From Actinomortierella ambigua (lineage: Eukaryota; Mortierellomycota; Mortierellomycetes; Mortierellales; Mortierellaceae), in the NCBI GenBank assembly GCA_016098155.1, contig JAAAJB010000167.1, positions 1-58,523 of the forward strand: DNA of 58,523 bases, in the 5' to 3' direction. Below, in pieces: positions 32,605 to 44,900 of the stretch; the stretch's first letter is position 1; each line of letters opens with the position of its first letter. The translations under genes were made by a program, and so were the position numbers. The notes under the pieces are model-generated. The model was not told the origin of the DNA, made no database searches, and saw nothing but the letters and a program-made list of their open reading frames with translations.

Positions 32605-35600
32605 ATGACTGATCCTGCTCCTCCAGCCGTTCCAGTGCCCCCACCACCATTGTCTAGCGAATCCAAGGGCTCCTCATCCAGAAATGCTCTGAATCCTACC
32701 AATCGCACTGCCACCAATGCCTCGACATCTGGAGCAGCAAAGACAAAACTCAACCCAGAAGCCAGGGACTACGTCCCTGGCTCGCTGAAGGCCGGCGATA
32801 ATATCGACGCCGGCAACAAAGGCGCTGAAAAGCAGCAGCGCCAGCCGCAGGAGCATCGTAACCGCCCACGATCCGAGAGGAACAACCAGCGTAGAGGAGG
32901 CAACAATGCAAATGCCGTGGCCTCCAACGACACCGATGCCACCAACCCAGCCCCTCAAAACTCTCGCGCCCCAGGCGCCAACGCCAAAGAGAAGAGAGGC
33001 CCCTCCACTCAATCCTCAGGTCGGTCGCGCAACCGCACTCGGAATAACAGGGGCACCGGCACATCTGCCAGAATCGATGACGACGTTGACGGTCAAGACG
33101 ATGTCATCATCAACCTAGACCGTCCTGCTGACGAAGATATCCCTAGTGAACCTCGTCGTCGTGACCGCCGTAGGAAGAATGAAGGATCCAGAGCCAGCAC
33201 CAGTGCCAACACTAATGCCAATACCAATACCGACGCCAACGTTAACGCCAACGCCAATGCCAATGCCAATGCCAATGCCAATACGAACGCCAGTGGGTCA
33301 CGCAGTGCTCCTAACAACAGGAGATCCAAACATACTGCAGTAGGCAATCAGGCTGAGGGATCTTCTCCATCAACACCCAGTCGTGCATCAGGTAGCCAGA
33401 GACGGCAGCAGCAACAACCACGTCTCCGTCAAGGAGCGCCCAGTGGGCGTGGGTTCCCCTCTCGGCATGGGTCGGATGTTGATAATGAAGGACCAGGCCC
33501 TGTTGGCAAGGGCAAGTCCAGTGCTGCAGGCAGTCCCAGCCAGCAATCCCGAACTAGAACCAAGGCTCCTCGCATCAAACGCACCGTAGAGGAAGCTCGT
33601 GATCTGCTTACAAAGCTGACTGTCGGTCTTACAGACTCGACGTACGAGTGCATGGTTTGCTGGGATGTTATCCGCCCTGCTCACAAGATTTGGAACTGTC
33701 AAGTCTGCTGGGCAGCCTTCCATCTCGATTGTATTTCCACTTGGGCTAAGAAGTCTTTAGAAGGTAAAAAGAAACCCCCCCCCCCACTCTTGGCACATAT
33801 TCACCTTGAGAAATGTGAGTCTTTGGACTTTGTGCATACTGACAAACCGCGACCCCCCACGATTTCTATTCTAGATTCTTCTGCTGTTGGAAATGGTTGG
33901 CGATGCCCAGGATGTCAAAACACCCAGGTCTCCATCCCTCGGGACTACTCGTGCTTCTGCGGCAAGGTACATAACCCCGACTATAACCGCTATTTTACTC
34001 CTCACTCCTGTGGTGAGCTCTGCGGACGGTCGAGAGAATGCCCTCACCCTTGCAACATGTAAGTAGCCAAATTCTAGTATGGAGAAAAGGTTGCCTTGTT
34101 GCTGCTGAAAGACACAACGTATTTACCCTTGTCTATTTTGCATTTATCGCCTTCAAGTCCATGTCACCCTGGGCCTTGTCCGCCGTGCGGTGGTTTAGGA
34201 CCCATGCAATCTTGCCACTGTGGCAGCGAGACCTTCCAACTTCGATGCGCCGAAACCGACTTTTCGTTTCAGACAGGCAAATCTTGCACCAAGGTTTGTG
34301 GCGAGCTCCTGGGTTGTGGCAGGCATTATTGCGCGGCCGTTTGCCATCCAGGACTCTGCCCCCCGTGCGAAGAAGAGCAGGAACAGATATGTTACTGTGG
34401 CAAACACAGTCGGAAGGCTCGGTGTGGTGACGGAGAGGAGCAGGTGACGAATGTGGATGGCGAGACCAAGGTTGGATACTACAATTGTCACGATATCTGC
34501 GACCGGTAAGTTTTGCAACAGCATCGTGACCGCTGCTGCTTGTAATCCGGCCGTAGTCTTTACGCCCAACTCCTAATCCTGTTTCTATTCCTTCCTTCCT
34601 GGTTTATTTAGCATGCTGGCATGTGGCAATCACCACTGTAGCAATGAGTGCCATCCTTTAGACAGCGAGCCTGGAGTGTGTCCCAAGATGCCCGACCTGG
34701 TGAAGACCTGTCCCTGCGGCAGCAAGCCTGTAGAAGTGCTACTGAAAGGCGAGTCGCGTAAGTCATGCCTGGACCCTATCCCTCTCTGCGGTGGCGTCTG
34801 TAAGAAGGCTTTGCCCTGCGGTCATCGCTGTATGCAAAAGTGCCATTTGGGCAAGTGTGCACCGTGCAAGATGGTCGTTCACGTCGACTGTCGTTGTGGT
34901 TCGACGCGCGTTCAAAAGATTTGCTCTGAGATGGGCATGTTTGGTGAGGATGTTCCTCTCTGCGACAGGCCTTGTCGTGGTCTTCGCTCCTGTGGTAAAC
35001 ATCAATGCACTAAGAAGTGCTGTCCTGGCAAAGGCATCAGCAAGAATTCCAAAATGAGTGCCGAGGCCCAGGAAGCCCATACTTGCCCCTTGGTTTGTGG
35101 CAAGAAGCTGCAGTGCGGTGTCCATTCTTGTCAGGAACTCTGCCACCGTGGCCACTGCCAGCCATGCTTGAGTAAGTTGAGATTAAAACTTTCATTGCAG
35201 ACAAAACAAATGTCATGGCTAATACTGTTACAGTTCTAACCACTAAAAGGATCTCGTTACACTCTCCGATAGATGCTTCTTTCGATGAGCTGTCATGTGC
35301 ATGTGGTAAAACGGTTCTTTACCCTCCAATTGCCTGCGGTACGCCCATTCCAAAGTGCCGGTACTCTTGCCCGCGTGTCCGAGAGTGTGGTCACGCCTCT
35401 CTCTCGAACCATCCCTGCCATCCTGACAGTGAGCCCTGCCCTCCCTGTACCTTGCTTGTGTCCAAGCAGTGCATGTGCCGCAAGTCGAGGATGCCCAACG
35501 TGCCCTGTTATCAATCCAACCCATCGTGTGGTAAGATTTGTGGCAAGGGCCTCGAATGCCACCTTCACCAGTGCCCCAAGTCGTGCCATCTGGGCGAGTG

Positions 35601-37262
35601 CCTTGTGAATGGCGAAAAGTGTACTCAGCCATGCACCAAGCTCCGCAAGAGCTGTGGGCATCGCTGCAACGCAATTTGTCATGGGGACTCTGCCTGTGAC
35701 GAAAGCCAGCCTTGCCCCACCAGTATTCCAGCCAGCTGCAAGTGTGGAAACCTCACGATGGAGATGCCGTGCAATGCCACTGTTGACAGCCCCTGGGATG
35801 GAAAACTCCGCGTAATCAAGTGTAATGACTACTGCCTGATTGCAGAGCGCAATAGACGTGTAGCCCTCGCCCTGGAAATTGATACCGAGGCTGAACCGTA
35901 AGTGAAGGAAAAAGAAAATATGAATGATAAAATATTATAGATACCCTCAATCTGCCATTGATCTAACACCACACATCAATGCCCCCCCTTCTTTTTATAT
36001 TTGTCTCTTACAGCACCCCTCGCATTCCGGAGTATCCTCACCATGTCCTTCAGTATGCTCTGACAAACATGGAGTTCACTGAGAAGATTGAGAAGCAGAT
36101 TGCCGAGTTTATGGCCGACGAATCGAAACACATCCTCTACTTCCCACCCATGAAGGGCCACAAGCGCAAGTTTGTCCACGAGCTGGTGGGACTCTACGAT
36201 CTCCAGTCGGAGAGCGTGGATGTCGAGCCCTACCGAAGTGTGACATTGAGGAAGAAGCAGACTTCCTTTGTCCCGGATCTACTCGTATCCAAGGCATGTC
36301 GCCAGAAACGCTCGTCGACACCGCCCCCTGGGACAGCATCTGCAGGCGGCGTAGAGCAGCTTCGCAAAGTCCGCGACCCCGTCAATGCCATCTACTTGCA
36401 CGATCTTGCCTTTGGGCTGACACGCAATGAGCTTGCAGCGAAGCTGGCCCCTATCTTTGGCTCGATCAAGTACGGCATTCGGTGGGTCACGGACGACGAC
36501 GCGGTTTTGGTGCCACATCCCGGAGTGTCTCAGATGGATCAGCTGGAGGCTATCCTTATCGGTCTCCGCAATGACATCAAGAGCCTTGCGGCCAAGTCTG
36601 ATCTTGCAGAGCGTGTTGAGCTCTGCTGGGTCAACAAGGATGGCGAGGTGACGAGCAACTCGCTGACAGGATCGCAGGCCAAGCGGTTCTTTGCCGCTAG
36701 TCAAGCACAGCACCTGGCCTACAAACCCGCACCTGCCAAGGTGCAGAACGCCTTTTCGCTTCTAGATGACGATGCACGGGTTGCTGCGGCCAAGAAGGCG
36801 GAGGAGGAGCGCATTCTGAAGGAGAAGGAGGCGGCCGGAACATTAAGCCAAGACGCTTGGGATGAGGAACCGACAGGTGGTCGCAAGGTTGTCGCAGGCG
36901 TGATCCCTGCTGTATCTCCAAAGATGACACCGCTGAGAGGTGAGACGTCGGCTGATGCTGATGCAGCAGCCTCTGGCGAAGAAGAAGATCTTTCAAAGTT
37001 TATTGTGGTCGAGGCAGGCGAGTTTACAAGCGAGGTGGTCGATGACTGGCAGCAACTGGTCGATGAGAATGAGGAGGAGGAGAAGGAGGAGAAGGAGGAG
37101 AAGGAGGAGAAAGGGGAGGAGGAGGGGTCTGCAGAGTCGAAAAGCGAGGAAGAGATGCAGAAGGACTATGTTGCAGCTTCCCAAGCGATGGCGACAACGG
37201 ATGCGGCAGAGAGCGAGACGGCTACTTTGGTCGAGCCTGCCCCTACTCAGCAAGTAGAATAA
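32605..37262 (+). CDS. FAP1: NF-X1-type zinc-finger protein (FAP1/NFX1 family) with PAM2 and R3H
   Basis: Exons 32605-33763, 33875-34058, 34158-34505, 34612-35171, 35273-35897 and 36014-37262 give 1,374 aa. Residues 47-60 (TKLNPEARDYVPGS) form a PAM2 motif, the sequence that binds the MLLE domain of poly(A)-binding protein; Tyr replaces the usual Phe. A basic, low-complexity region follows, then an atypical RING (ECMVCWDVI ... CWAAFHLDCISTW ... GWRCPGCQ), then about ten NF-X1 Cys/His fingers such as CGHRCMQKCHLGKCAPC and CGVHSCQELCHRGHCQPC. An R3H single-strand nucleic-acid-binding domain (HKRKFVHELVGLYDLQSESV) and an RRM-like segment (AIYLHDLAFGLTRNELAAKL) precede an acidic Glu/Lys tail. Human NFX1 acts in transcription and mRNA control; yeast FAP1 binds FKBP12. 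The combination here supports an RNA-linked regulator. Confidence 0.93.
33205..33294 (+). repeat. Six-base tandem repeat GCCAAY in coding sequence
   Basis: About fourteen units of GCCAAT/GCCAAC/ACCAAT encode an alternating Asn-Ala/Asn-Thr run in the disordered N-terminal part of the FAP1-type protein. The central five units (about 33250-33280) are exact GCCAAT copies, which suggests recent slippage. Confidence 0.75.
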
Positions 37263-38568
37263 AAAAAATCTTGATCCGATCTTGTGTCTCAAATGAAACC
37301 CTTGTATGAAAGCTGACAAACTACAAAACTCGAAGAGAGGGGGGGGGGGAAGGAAACAAAGGAAGGTGTACATACGATGATCTTCAAACGGCCAGCAACG
37401 ATAGAAGGTCCGCGCCCAGGAACACAAAGCAAAAGGTGCTCTTGTGTAGTACCATATGTAGAACCTGAACACTGCCGAAACCCCGCAAGATGATGACAAC
37501 AAAGGTACAACACGGCGATGGTGAGTTGGATCAAATCTCACCAAGTGCCCTTTGTCAGCATGTGACTCCCCCACTTCTCCCCTATGGGAAGGGGAAGCAG
37601 GATGGGGGTGTGTTCGACCTAAAGAAAGATAGATAAGCAATGGTCACTCATTGGTAAGAACGCTCTGACCAGCAAGTGTAGTTTGTTCTTCAGCGATGTG
37701 TTCCCACGCATATGGAACACAAACATAAAAATATGAAGGAGAGAAAAAGAGAGAGAGAAGGGGGGGAGGGGGGGTTCAGCAATTACCCAGTTGTTGTGTT
37801 CAAGTGAGCGAAGTTTATGGAGACGGGAAGGTACAAGTGGACGGGAATGAGGACGCATGCACACCTTGCTGCGAGCGATGCTTTTGGAGAAAGAGAGGAA
37901 AGAGCCAACCTATTGTTTCGTTCATACTCTCCGCCTTATCTATACCTGGCTCTCTCTTACACATACACACACATTCACATTCACTCTCACCCACACGCAT
38001 TCTCTTTACTTTCATTAGCTACTCTCTCTTTCTCTCTCTCCTCTCTCTCAATATTTGCCTCTATCTGTTTGTCTATCTGGCATCCGTTGGTTTTTATCTG
38101 TCCATCTGGCCGCTTGCAGAAAAAAAAAGTCCGTTGTTTGTTCTTTCGGATCAACTGGGTCGAAGATAGTGCTCTTTGGAGGACGAATTGGAGAAATAGA
38201 CCCTTTTCCGTCCTTGCTGTCTATCCCCAGGAAAGGGAAGAGGGCGCACGGGTGAAGCAGAAGGGGGGAGAGAGAGAGAGAGAGGAGAGGAGGAAATTTG
38301 AACATCCTTTTCTTCAAAGAGAGGGAGAGAGAGAGAATGAGATACAGCGAAAGAGAATGAAAGAGAATGCGATACAGCAAAAGGAAGAGGGTGGTGCTGG
38401 TGGAGAAGGATGGAGGGGGGAGGTGGATGCCAGAAAGAAACAAGAAAGAGGAGGGGAGGGGGGAGGATGGGTAGGTGGTGGGGGGAGAGAGGCATGTCTG
38501 AACCGTTTTTTTTTCTTCTCTTGGGCATGAAAGTAAAAGTATCGGCTTGTGCTTCTCCATGTATTGTC

Positions 38569-38599
<31 letters not shown>

Positions 38600-38706
38600 G
38601 CCTCTTCTTCTGTCTGTCTCTCTCTCCTCTCTCTCACTTTCTTTCTTCTCTTTCTCTCCAACACCTGTCTTTGCACTTTACGTTCTATCCCTTCCACTCC
38701 TACTCC

Positions 38707-38750
<44 letters not shown>

Positions 38751-38953
38751 CCAACCCCCACCACCTCTTCAAAACTCACAATCCATTCATCCATCGAGAA
38801 GAAGAAGCACACGGAAACAAACGAAAGCACATCAAGCGCATTGTCGTCTTGCTCGTGTGTCTGTTGGCATTCGTGCCTTGTCACTCACCCCTCCGCTCCT
38901 TACCCCACCCTTCTCTCACCCCTGCCCTCCTCGCTTCGCTTTCCCATCCAACC
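37263..38953. other. Intergenic region with purine and pyrimidine tracts, RIM15 promoter
   Basis: Nearly 1.7 kb without a convincing gene. On the plus strand, 38225-38490 is almost all purine (GAGAGA-rich) and 38565-38760 is almost all pyrimidine (CTCTCT-rich), with a further CT tract at 38010-38055. ORFs in these tracts are repetitive in every frame and reflect base composition. A minor G run lies at 37760-37775. The CT tract just before 38954 is probably the leader of the kinase gene. Confidence 0.5.
38225..38760. repeat. GA-rich tract followed by CT-rich tract (imperfect inverted repeat)
   Basis: GAGAGAGAGAGAGAGGAGAG at about 38267-38290 and similar purine stretches to 38490 are complementary to the CTCTCTCTCTCTCTCTCTCT runs at 38576-38602 and 38706-38750. 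The spacer is about 80 bases. Such mirror-type microsatellites can form triplex or hairpin DNA. Confidence 0.65.
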
Positions 38954-41900
38954 ATGAAACTCTTTTCAGACAAGATAAAGCGATCCTCCCCCCTCAATCC
39001 AAACTCATCCCCATCCTCGTCCACCAACAATGCCGAGGTAGCTGTTTCTACAAATGACCACGACCAGCGAGGTATGATTGTCTCCGTTTAGTTTTGAGCT
39101 TGTCTGTGTGTCTGTGTATGCATGGTCGCGCGTCCATTGGTTCTTGTTGCATGCAAAAAAGCCTAACTCACGCAAGGCCCTCTCCGCGACCATTTTTTTT
39201 TGTCCTCTTCACCCTCCACTGAAATATTAAAATCACCAGAGCCGGCTCTACGGCTCTCACCAGGCACCCCCTTGTCGCCAATGCCATTCGATCCCCAGCA
39301 GAACCAGAAGCCACAGGACCAGCAGCAGGACCAGCAGCAGGACCAACAGCAACAGCAGCAGCAGCATCCAGAGCAGGAGGCTGGCGAATGGTCAGACGAT
39401 GGCGACGACGGCGACGGCGAAGAGGCCTCCAACGAATCGGAGAAGGGCGACGAGGAGCACACAGCAGCAGGAAATAGACGGCACCCAAGCATGCCAAGAG
39501 ACCAGGAGAGGAGACACCATCATGCAGATCAGCCCTCTGTCGCGCGGACCATCATTCCGGATCAGCGTGGGCGGGCAACCAGACCCACCACTGGTAGCAG
39601 TCTGATGCCTGGCCCTGGCCTCCGTCCAAAGGTCTCGTCCATCACCGTCGGTATCGCCAACAGCCAAGGCAGGGGCACCAGTAGCCGCTCTACCAGCAGC
39701 TCGTCTCTGTCGCGCTTGCACTCCATCCACTTGAGCGACTCGTTCCAGAGCAACAGCAACACCTCATCCTCCTCCAGAGAGCCGTCCCCCCGCCCTCCAC
39801 CTGCCATCCCTCGCAATCATCGCAAGAGCTCCATCGACAACATTGGATCCGGTAGCTCGTCTGTTTCGTCCTCGCTTGAGAACATTAGAGGTTTGCGTCA
39901 TCGCCCATCAGATGTCGCTTCGACTGTTAGTGGCAGCACTGCAGCGCTCCAATCAAGTCAGCACACAGGAGGCAGTGGAGGGTCTGCCGGAACAAACAGC
40001 GACCTCCCCAAGTTTAAGAGCATCCCCATCCCACAGCCACTCTTGGCTCGTCGCTCCAGTCGCTCCTCAATCTCATCGAATGACTCGGAGGACCTCCAGC
40101 AACTGCATCACTACCGTGGAATAAGTAGCGGCACTATGCCTGTCCACGGCTCGTCACGTATGAGCGTTCATCCAAAGTCTGGTAGTGCAGGAAAGCGGAC
40201 CTCCAACCTGGCAGCAGACTCCTCGACCAGCTACAGCGATCTTGACCAGGGATCATACACCGGCAAGCTCAGCATTGGCGGTAGTGGTGGAAAGTACCTT
40301 GTACGGTCGCGGAGGACATCGTGGATCGATTCTGGTGCAGTTGGTGCAGGTGCTGGCCCGTTTGATCAAGGATCCAGCCCATCGTCGCCAAAACCGATTG
40401 TTGGCAGGGTGATTCGATCAAGGAGGGCCTCTGTTGCAGATGAACTATTCCTCGATGATTGGTCTCCAACTCGGTCGCAGGCATCGCCGTCATTCAGCTA
40501 CTCGACATCTATTCCGACAAACTCACTCTCACAATTTATGTCCCAGGAGCGGCGGTCGCGTGCAGGATCACCAGGACCCGGTCAGAGCATCACTTCTCTC
40601 ATGGAACTGGCGGCGCTCAACAATCCCAACAACCCGTTTGAGACCACGCGAAGCCCGTCATCAAGTGATACCGCACGTGATCGCAACTCGGACAGGGAGA
40701 CTCCGTCTCCATCCTTATCACGGAGGTCGTCCATGTCTGGAAGGTACCTCGTCAAGTCGCGAAAGGCCTCCTTTATTGACATGAATGTCGCATCCGAGGT
40801 CGAGAATCAGCACCTTTATCAACTTCAGCAACAACACCCAATATCGGGATCACTGGCAGGGCACTCATATCTTAGCAGCGGCGTTCGGACACCACACTTG
40901 GTACGATCACCCAACCCTTCGCCGAGGAGCTCGCCAAAACCCTCGCCCAAGATCTCTCCCATCATCCGCTCCTCAGCATCTAGTCCACTTGCGGGACCAG
41001 CGTTGTCAAGCTTTGGCCTCTCAGGCCGTGCTCTGGTGACAAGCTCTTCAACATCGTCCCCAACTGTACGTATGGGACATGGTCGACACCCCTCCATCAC
41101 GGATGTCGATGCACATGAGAGAAGACTACGTCGCCAGGCTGGCAGTCGTTTCCACTACGAGGCAGGATTTGTACCAGGAGACCGATCGGACACAACTCGA
41201 GCAGAGGAGGACCGCGATCTGGCCCTGGAGGCTGATGAGGACGTCGATGATCTTCTTCTGGATACCACACCAAGGACTTCCAGCCCCCTGAGGAGCAATG
41301 TCGTGCAAGGACCCAGCGCCGTAGGTGGCCCTGTCGACAAGACCGTGCAATACTCCACCAAAAGCAACACCAACAACACCTCGGAGCCAGAGCTTCATAG
41401 CTCGTACCTGGACACTATTGATTTTGTGAATGCCTGTAAGTTTCCCGTTGTAACTTCATGTAGTGACCAAGTTTGCCCATCAATGTATTCAAACTAACCC
41501 AATTCTTACTTCGTTATGTATATCTAGTCAAGAACCAAGGGCCTTCCAATATACCCGGGCCACCTAAAGTGGAACCCATCCGACGGCAATCCGTGGATGC
41601 GATCGACCCGTCGATGCTTCACGCGGAGATCATCGCGCAAACCAGAAAGGCGAAGCTAGAAAAGTGGCGGCGCCATGCCGCTAGTAAAACTGCACCTGAC
41701 AGCGCCAGCAGATCAGGATCCTCGCCAGAGTCAATACAAGGAGTGGGACAGAGACCTGAGGGCGAGCACGAAGGCAAAGCAGCAGTACCAATCGATAATA
41801 GAGACGGCACCATGGGCGTTGTCTGGGTCGACTGGCTGGAGGAGTATCAGACTATGCGACAACGACAAGCAGAACTAGCTGCCGCTGCTGCAGCGGCGGC

Positions 41901-44900
41901 AGCCGTTGCTGCCTCAACTTCTCCAACAAAAGAAAAGCAGCGGCGTCACTCTCTACTCCGCAACGACTCTTCCAGCTCCTTTGTTGCTCCAACATCACCG
42001 ACAAAATCATTCTCACCAAAATCAAACAAAACCCCTCGCCCTGGCGCGTCGTTAAACCCCGGTGCGCGATCGAATTCAGGCAACTCAATATCGAGCCAAA
42101 GGAGTCAAAACTCATCCAAAAATAGCCTTGGACCCAAGTTGATCAACTGGTGGAAGTCTGTGCGACGCAAGTTGATGCCCCGACGACCATCAACACCCTC
42201 TCTGGAGCCATCTCGGTCGCCTAATCGATCGCCCCCGATGGAACCGCCAGTACCGCCTCTTCCCAAACACAAAGATTTTGGTCCTCGTAGCACAGAGTCA
42301 AACATTGCAGCAATTAGCTCACCAAAAGCTATCACTGCGACCGGCATGGAGATTCTCGGCCCAACCTCTACAGCAACCCAACAAAAACCAGCAACTCAGC
42401 AAAAGCCAACAGCACTCCTTCTCACAACAGGAACACCTTCTGGAGTTCAAAAGAAGCTGGACAGCCCCTCCAATCGATCACCAACCTCGCAAGCAAGGAC
42501 GTCGCCAAGAGAGAAGCCTGGACTGACAATCCAAGTGAATACGTCGCCACCGGTACGACGAGGCTCGGCGATGATCAGGACGTCATCCTTTTCTGCCTCA
42601 CACAACTCGGCTCTGGCGCACGAGAATAGCCCCCATCAATGCAGCACAGAGCGTTCCACCAAGACGATTCGAAGCATGTTAGAGCAGTGCAAAGCAGAAT
42701 GCGACGAACTGATGCGTCAGATCATCGATGGACTGAACGAATATGTCGAGAAGGGCTTGAAGTATGTCGAGGACGTTGACAGCATCCCCGACTATGACAC
42801 CCAACAGCTGGATCAAAGTGGCGTTGAGGAGATTCAAGGTTGGCTTGAAAATAGCCAGAAGGAGATGGAGGTAGCCGCTGCGCTGCGGCGTGGCTCATCG
42901 GTGCATGGTACTATAGGCTACGATGCAAGCGGTGACGAGCAGGCTCTTTTACAGGACGACACAACACCTCGCTTGGACCACGCGCGTTCAATGCACGGCT
43001 TTGGCGAAGGTTACTTTCCCGAGTTGTCGGACACAGAGTCGCCTATTGAAGATGCTCGGAGATCGCGTTCAGCTCGCAACTCGGGCGAATGGTCATCACC
43101 TTCATGGAATGGAGGCTCTATTCCACTCCACCGCAAGTTGACGCGGGCGGGCCACCAACGATCGCGGTCACGCTACTCGTCGCTCTCCCGGAGAAACACC
43201 ACCAGCACGCCATACTCGCCTTCGACCTCTATAGCATCGCCCAGCGCCAACGTCACATTAATTTCGGAGGACTCGTATCAGCCTACACCTTTCATCCTCA
43301 CGCTCCAGGAGCTCATTTCTGTTGCTCAGTTGATGCTCGATACCCCGCTCAAGACGATACTCGACAACGTTGGTTCGTGCACGAATTTTGTCGTCAAGCT
43401 CCAGGCCATTGGCCGAGCATGGGACGAGAATGATTCGTGGCCATGCAGAAAGTGGTATGTCAAGGCGCTCCTGACGGTTGCTGGACTTGCGCGTGTCGTG
43501 CAATGGTGGGAGGCCGAAAGGAGTCACTGGATGCAGGGTGCAGCTATTGAGATCCCAGCAACACTCAGCAGAAAGCCAAGCTTGAGCAAGGACAAGGAAG
43601 CGGAAGTCGAAAAGGCACTCAGGGCAAAAGATGGCGCCGCCCCTCAACCTGTGTCTTCAGCATCTGCTACACCAACAATGCATGCAGCAGTACCAGCAAC
43701 AGCGATAGCAGCAGCAGCAGCATCACTATCATCGTCAGAACCCACCTCCAAAGACCTGAGCAAAGTAGAAGGTGCGAGAGACCTGCCGTCAGACGAACCA
43801 CGGATATCACGTCCCATGGATGTTGAAAAGGATGGAGGTATCGATAGCAAGTCGCTTTCCTCGGCGTCTTCCATTCGCCAGCCGGAGTCCCAATATCCAC
43901 AAGGAGAGACTCAAACCCAAGAGTCTGGATTGAGCACACCATGCGACGCCATTGCTCTGCAGACCATCGAAGACCTTGTTACGGGACTTGACAAGGAGAC
44001 CGACCCGCAAATCAAGCTCACCAAGGAGGACATCCTACAACTCAAGCGGGAGGCGGAGCGTGGTCAGAGTAAGACGGTTGTCATGGAGCTAAGTCTTGAC
44101 TTGGACGACGTGTTGATTCTGTACCTCAGCCCTAGTTGGACTGACTTGCTCGGGTAGGTGACCGGTTGTGGAATATTAACGGAATGTGCGAAGTGGATGT
44201 AGACCAATGATCTTACCTGCCGTCATTTTTTTTTCGCAACTCTCCAAAATTATGATAGGTCGGACTGGATGAGCCTCTTGGAAGTGTCTGTGAACCTGCT
44301 GGTTCCTGAGGAGGAGGCTACTGTCTTTGCTGATGCGACGCGACAGCTACTAGCGGACGACCAGTCGACACTTGAGGTGACATTCCATATTCTCTCCGAG
44401 TTTAGTCCGCCATCATCTTTCGACGACGCCAGCTCGAATGTCTCTGAACGTTTCAGCTACATGCAGTCAAGAACAGTGGACGGTGAGGATGGTCACTTTC
44501 TCAAGATGATTGGCAGAGGCATGATCGTCTATGACCGCTCAACAGCCGAGCCAATGCGCACTATGTGGGCCATCCAACCATACATTGCTGGTGAAGATGC
44601 CATTTCAACTCCGCGAGGCTCGGTGCTGTCCACAATGTCTGAACTAGAAGAGGTCGCGGAGCAGGAGCAGGAGCAGGAGCAGGACGAGAACGAGGACGAG
44701 GACGAGGACGATATCGGTGATGACATTTCAATCCACTCCCAGATCCCCGTCCAGGAGGTTCGCTGCAACATTTGTGAGCGACCCATCATCTCGCTTTACT
44801 TTGAAAAGCACTCCAAGACGTGTTCGGAGTGGCACAAGATCGAGTTGGAGCTTCAGATCTGCAACGATGTTTTGCGAGAGCTGATAGCGCGTTTGACAAC

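Noticed and set aside
38048..38957. Several ORFs of 100-215 aa on both strands
   Set aside because: They consist of Ser/Leu or Arg/Glu repeats dictated by CT/GA microsatellites and are open in many frames at once.
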